DNA of 64,000 nucleotides from the NCBI GenBank assembly GCA_032158125.1, contig JASKOT010000001.1, positions 558,001-622,000 on the forward strand. Direction: 5' to 3'. Positions 60,811-64,000 of the stretch are shown here, piece by piece. Position 1 is the first letter of the stretch. Each line of letters opens with the position of its first letter. Under the pieces are notes generated by a model, which was not told the DNA's origin, ran no database searches, and was given only the letters and a program-made list of their open reading frames with translations. Origin of the DNA: Papiliotrema nemorosa (taxonomy: Eukaryota > Basidiomycota > Tremellomycetes > Tremellales > Rhynchogastremaceae). A program made the translations under genes and the position numbers.

Positions 60811-62274
60811 CTACTGCTTCACGGACTCCAAGACATACTCGAGGATGACAACTCGCCTCTTGTACACTCTCTCGCACCACTCGACCTTTCGAGCGTTCCG
60901 ATGGTTATGTCCCGAAATGAGGATGATCATGAAGAATGATTCGACGATGCTCGGAGGGACATTGCACAGCAATTGACCGGTGAAACTCCACTTGAGAGCA
61001 GACGCAGCAGACACAAGCGTCAGAGCGACCATGAGACCGCCTACGACTGCGTATCGATGTGCGCAGATTCTATTCACAGCGTTTGAGATTCGGTTTGTGG
61101 TTGTTAAAGGTCGCTTGGAGGTTTCTCCCCCATCCTTGTCTAGGTTGCAGCGCGTCAAGATGGTCTCTTCCATTTGAGTGATTAATCCCCATTGTTCCTT
61201 TTCGGTCGACAAGAGTTGTTCGTCGGTGTTTCGAAGGACAAATCCGTCTGTCATCCCGATGAGCCCTGCGTAGGTGCCGATGAGCAACCACCAGTTGTCC
61301 CCGAATTCCATGGTCGGACCTAGGGATATCCAAATGATGATTACAGCAGTGAGGATCATGATACCTACCAACATACTGATGAGCCCGGCATAATAGTCGA
61401 TAACCCTCTGAACCCGTCCCGTAGATCCTACCGTAATCGTAATGGATGGATTGGGGGTTGTATCCACGGTGACTCGACGTAACTCATCCTCGAGTCGCAT
61501 ATCCATCTCCCCAATCGCATCGAAACAATCCTGGACATACTTGCAGTGCTCTTCTCGAACTAGCGCCAAGAATGCAAATAAAAGGACCATCAATGCCGAA
61601 GTGGCCGAATTGCAATACAGTTGCCAGGCATTGGACCATCCGAGCGAGTGACCGAATGCTAGCCATACGACAATCCCAATCCAGAAAACACCTACAAAGA
61701 CCAAATGTCCAATGTAATTGGATACTCTGGTCAGAACCCGCAAAGCTCTAGGCTCCGTAGGGAAAGTCGACATCGTAGTGTCGTCGTTGACAATCACCCG
61801 ACCAGGCTCAGTCCCCACGTGACGCTCGAGCAATCTGGCATGAGTGTGTAGCCGGGATCGAATCGTAGCGTAATCCCCCAGATGATGATCAAAGTCGCGC
61901 AATTGTTGTCGCATCAAGAGTGAATCGAAAAAGTACGTCAAAAGAGCTTGATAATCCGAAATGAACACTTGCCAAGTGGTATTTCCGCCCAGAACCACTC
62001 CTGAGAATGCCCATCCGAGGACCGACGCCGTGAGGAGGATAAACATCCACAAGGAGCCAGACCATTTGACGAGGATATCCAGAGCGCGATCGAGGCTATA
62101 GTACCATGGTGTTTGTTTCTGAGCCAGGACAGTGTCCGATTCGACCTTGAGACCCCGACGGTGGACTGGCGGGGCAGCGATCACGGAGCGAGGAGCACCG
62201 GGTGTAGCGAGAAGCGCGTAAAGGCGATTAAAAGTCATCTTAGGGGGGTCGATCGAGGTCGATTCCACCGACAT
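60811..62274 (-). CDS. FET4: Low-affinity iron permease family (FET4-like)
   Basis: One open frame of 487 codons without introns, unlike its neighbours. Two homologous halves are visible: each has membrane pairs followed by a family-type loop, first NTTWQVFISDYQALLTYFFD then SLLMRQQ, later NWWLLIGTYAGLIGMTDGFV then LRN. This is the low-affinity iron permease family, whose yeast member Fet4 imports ferrous iron and also copper and zinc. Six to eight hydrophobic segments are visible. The N-terminus (MSVESTSIDPPKMTFNRLYA) is cytosolic by look. The stop lies 4 nt from the G-rich repeat, an odd feature for a UTR. Metal specificity is inferred from the family. Confidence 0.82.
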   Translation of the reverse strand: MSVESTSIDPPKMTFNRLYALLATPGAPRSVIAAPPVHRRGLKVESDTVLAQKQTPWYYSLDRALDILVKWSGSLWMFILLTASVLGWAFSGVVLGGNTTWQVFISDYQALLTYFFDSLLMRQQLRDFDHHLGDYATIRSRLHTHARLLERHVGTEPGRVIVNDDTTMSTFPTEPRALRVLTRVSNYIGHLVFVGVFWIGIVVWLAFGHSLGWSNAWQLYCNSATSALMVLLFAFLALVREEHCKYVQDCFDAIGEMDMRLEDELRRVTVDTTPNPSITITVGSTGRVQRVIDYYAGLISMLVGIMILTAVIIIWISLGPTMEFGDNWWLLIGTYAGLIGMTDGFVLRNTDEQLLSTEKEQWGLITQMEETILTRCNLDKDGGETSKRPLTTTNRISNAVNRICAHRYAVVGGLMVALTLVSAASALKWSFTGQLLCNVPPSIVESFFMIILISGHNHRNARKVEWCERVYKRRVVILEYVLESVKQ

Positions 62275-62807
62275 CGACGAGGAGGCGTAGAGAGATACGG
62301 GCTTGTACTATGCAGAGGCTGGGTCTGACCATAAGTTGGATAAGAGGGAACATGGTGAACATCATCATAGCAAGAAGGCAATATATACTTTCCCATCATG
62401 CTCCTTTTTCGTTCCTCTTTTTTTTCTGTTTCCATTGCTTGAAGGGTCATCAAATTCGCTCATATATGGTCGCGCGGGTCCTCTTGAGGGGTTTTCCAAT
62501 GAGATCTCATATAATTGTCGTAGCAAGATCTCACCAGAGGGTCAAAATTGAGCGGATTAGCGCGGAAATAGATATCTGACGAGTTCTTGCACAGGTTTTT
62601 GACGTTTCGCAAATCACGTGACTGCTCTTTTCCCGCGCTTTTCGATGCCATATCCAAAAATGTCATCAGTGGGTGATGTAAGTCTTTGTGTCCAAAATGA
62701 TCGTGAGTCAACCGGGATAGTCTCTTTAAGGGCGCGAGAAGTTAGAAAATCAGGGACTTAGAAGCGAGACACGGCCCTGTAACACTTGCAAGTGGTATAC
62801 GCCCCAT
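62275..62807. other. Intergenic region upstream of FET4-like gene
   Basis: About 533 bp between the FET4-like start and the stop of the right-edge gene, both on the minus strand. A GATAAG motif lies near 62339-62344, of the kind bound by GATA-type factors including iron regulators of fungi; one hexamer alone is weak evidence. Confidence 0.45.
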
Positions 62808-64000
62808 TCATTCCCTCGCAGGACTAGTGCCCGAACGATCATTCGCCGACCCCGAGCTGGTCGGTCTCCTCAAAGAGAAGAACCTGAACGGCTTCTTCTC
62901 GCCTTGAGCTTGAGAGGGAGCCGCGCCCAGAGGCGAGAGATTGTTACCTTGTTGATGATTATCCTCTGCTTGGACTCTGTGAGATATCCATCCACCTCCC
63001 GATAGATCCGCCGAAATGGATCGAGTCGTACCTGGATGCACCGGCGCACCATTGCTTGGACCGGTAATCACGGGGGGATCATTGCGTGCCCATCGTTTGG
63101 AAAGAGCGCCCCACTTGAGTGCCAATTGTTGCTTTTCCGACGAGGTTGGGGCGAATGGACTCGCTTCGTATCCCGACAGCAATAAAGAATCATTCGAAGG
63201 TGAAACCCCGAAGATGTTGTTGACGTTGTCAGAGGAGTTGGTGCCAGAGTACCATCGCCTTACGCCGGGAAGCGGAGCGGGAAGACCAGGGACGGCTGAA
63301 GTAGACTGTGAGCCGGTGCCCGTCGCGTTGGGGATAGCCAAAGGAGGAGTATGAGACGGCATTGGAGGCAAGAACGGTCGTTCGGCTTGTTGGCCGGGTT
63401 GCACGACACCGGGAGCGGGGAGAGGCGATCTCCAAGCATGGTCAGGCTCAATGTCGGCTTCGTGGCCCGAATGATCGTCTGAACTCTCGCTTCCTGACCC
63501 ATACTCGTTGTCGTCGTGTCCTTCGGGTCCAATCCAGTCTTGAGGTTGGTATCCACCAATGACCGATTCGTCGTCTGCGTCGGTGACCGCGTCCAAGGGG
63601 GTCTGATCGCCCTCCAAAGATCGGAACAAGCCCTGGGGAAGAAGATTGGCGCTGAAAGACGAGGAGATACCACCATTCGGAGATCCAGGGTCGTGACCCC
63701 AGATATCACTTCCAGAGTCACTTGCTGGCGCAGGCGGCGTGATCGTTCGATTACCCCTGGCACCTGGGCCAAAGTCTTCGAATCCGACCAGATCTGCAGG
63801 TCGCTTCTCCTCTACTGCTTTGTGAACCTTGGCAAATTGACCAAAAGAAGTCGAATGGGAAGGTCGAGCAGTGTAGTTTTGGTGGTCAATGTAGGGCATC
63901 CCTGCTTCCGCCATGTACTGCGCAGCTTGGTGAGCCCATTGATCTCCTCCGTTGCCCGATGCGCCCGTGCCCGATCCAGCTGCATTCGCCGAACCATTTC
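62808..64000 (-). CDS. Large disordered protein, 5' end outside the window
   Basis: The frame is open from the right edge to a TGA at 62810-62808, giving about 397 visible residues; the start lies beyond the window, so the ATG near 63914 is not necessarily the start. No folded domain is recognised. The composition is rich in Gly, Ser, Pro and Asp, with an acidic stretch (YGSGSESSDDHSGHEADIEP) and a cluster SDIWGHDPGSPNGGISSS. Near the end is KKPFRFFSLRRPTSSG, a basic-aromatic patch. The order of residues suggests a regulatory or scaffold protein, but no function is assigned. Additional introns could exist at the left end. Confidence 0.6.
   Translation of the reverse strand, partial: NGSANAAGSGTGASGNGGDQWAHQAAQYMAEAGMPYIDHQNYTARPSHSTSFGQFAKVHKAVEEKRPADLVGFEDFGPGARGNRTITPPAPASDSGSDIWGHDPGSPNGGISSSFSANLLPQGLFRSLEGDQTPLDAVTDADDESVIGGYQPQDWIGPEGHDDNEYGSGSESSDDHSGHEADIEPDHAWRSPLPAPGVVQPGQQAERPFLPPMPSHTPPLAIPNATGTGSQSTSAVPGLPAPLPGVRRWYSGTNSSDNVNNIFGVSPSNDSLLLSGYEASPFAPTSSEKQQLALKWGALSKRWARNDPPVITGPSNGAPVHPGTTRSISADLSGGGWISHRVQAEDNHQQGNNLSPLGAAPSQAQGEKKPFRFFSLRRPTSSGSANDRSGTSPARE

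Overview
This window is nuclear DNA of a basidiomycete fungus, most likely a Tremellomycetes yeast (a relative of Cryptococcus or Kwoniella). The basis is dense splicing with very short introns (about 34-60 nt, GT..AG, many with a CTGAC or CTAAC branch site), compact genes on both strands, and gene families typical of basidiomycetes (WSC and thaumatin-like secreted proteins, a tandem pair of DUF6534-type membrane proteins, Zn2Cys6 regulators). No species name can be given from sequence alone. I saw no transposon, rRNA, CRISPR array or convincing tRNA. All gene models were spliced by eye; where exon lengths were summed (seven genes) they gave intact reading frames.

Layout. 0-2.9 kb: a secreted, modular, repeat-rich WSC-domain protein, cut by the left edge. 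4.5-6.2 kb: an AAAP amino-acid transporter. 6.35-7.8 kb: a leucine-rich-repeat protein. 8.1-15.3 kb: an accessory-looking block with a Zn2Cys6 factor, a phytanoyl-CoA-dioxygenase-like Fe(II)/2-oxoglutarate enzyme and a divergent APC amino-acid permease. 15.5-17.1 kb: a thaumatin-like secreted protein. 17.7-20.5 kb: a mitochondrial MDL1-type ABC transporter. 20.8-22.5 kb: a nucleolar FKBP (Fpr3/4 type). 22.8-23.5 kb: Arp2/3 subunit ARPC4. 23.9-25.4 kb: two tandem, related orphan genes. 25.9-28.5 kb: a cysteine phosphatase with a long disordered N-terminus. 30.2-31.3 kb: ribosomal protein uS2 (RPS0). 31.6-32.7 kb: a glutathione S-transferase. 33.1-35.1 kb: ATG12 and a divergent Pex14/Pex17-like membrane protein. 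35.3-38.4 kb: FCP1 CTD phosphatase. 39.6-40.9 kb: splicing factor CWC2. 41.1-46.0 kb: SKI2 RNA helicase. 46.7-50.6 kb: tandem DUF6534-like membrane proteins. 50.7-53.1 kb: a second Zn2Cys6 factor. 53.6-54.5 kb: HSCB/JAC1 cochaperone. 54.6-56.9 kb: NudE. 57.3-60.4 kb: BRE1. 60.8-62.3 kb: a FET4-like iron permease with a G-rich repeat just after its stop. 62.8-64 kb: a disordered protein cut by the right edge.

Most genes are housekeeping and unlinked in function. Possible functional neighbourhoods are the regulator/dioxygenase/permease block at 8-15 kb, the tandem DUF6534 pair beside a Zn2Cys6 factor at 46.7-53 kb, and the ATG12/peroxin-like pair sharing a 160-bp promoter. The least explained parts are the orphan pair at 24-25 kb, the repeated cysteine module of the WSC protein, and a 1.2-kb interval at 38.4-39.6 kb with several open segments that I could not join into one gene.
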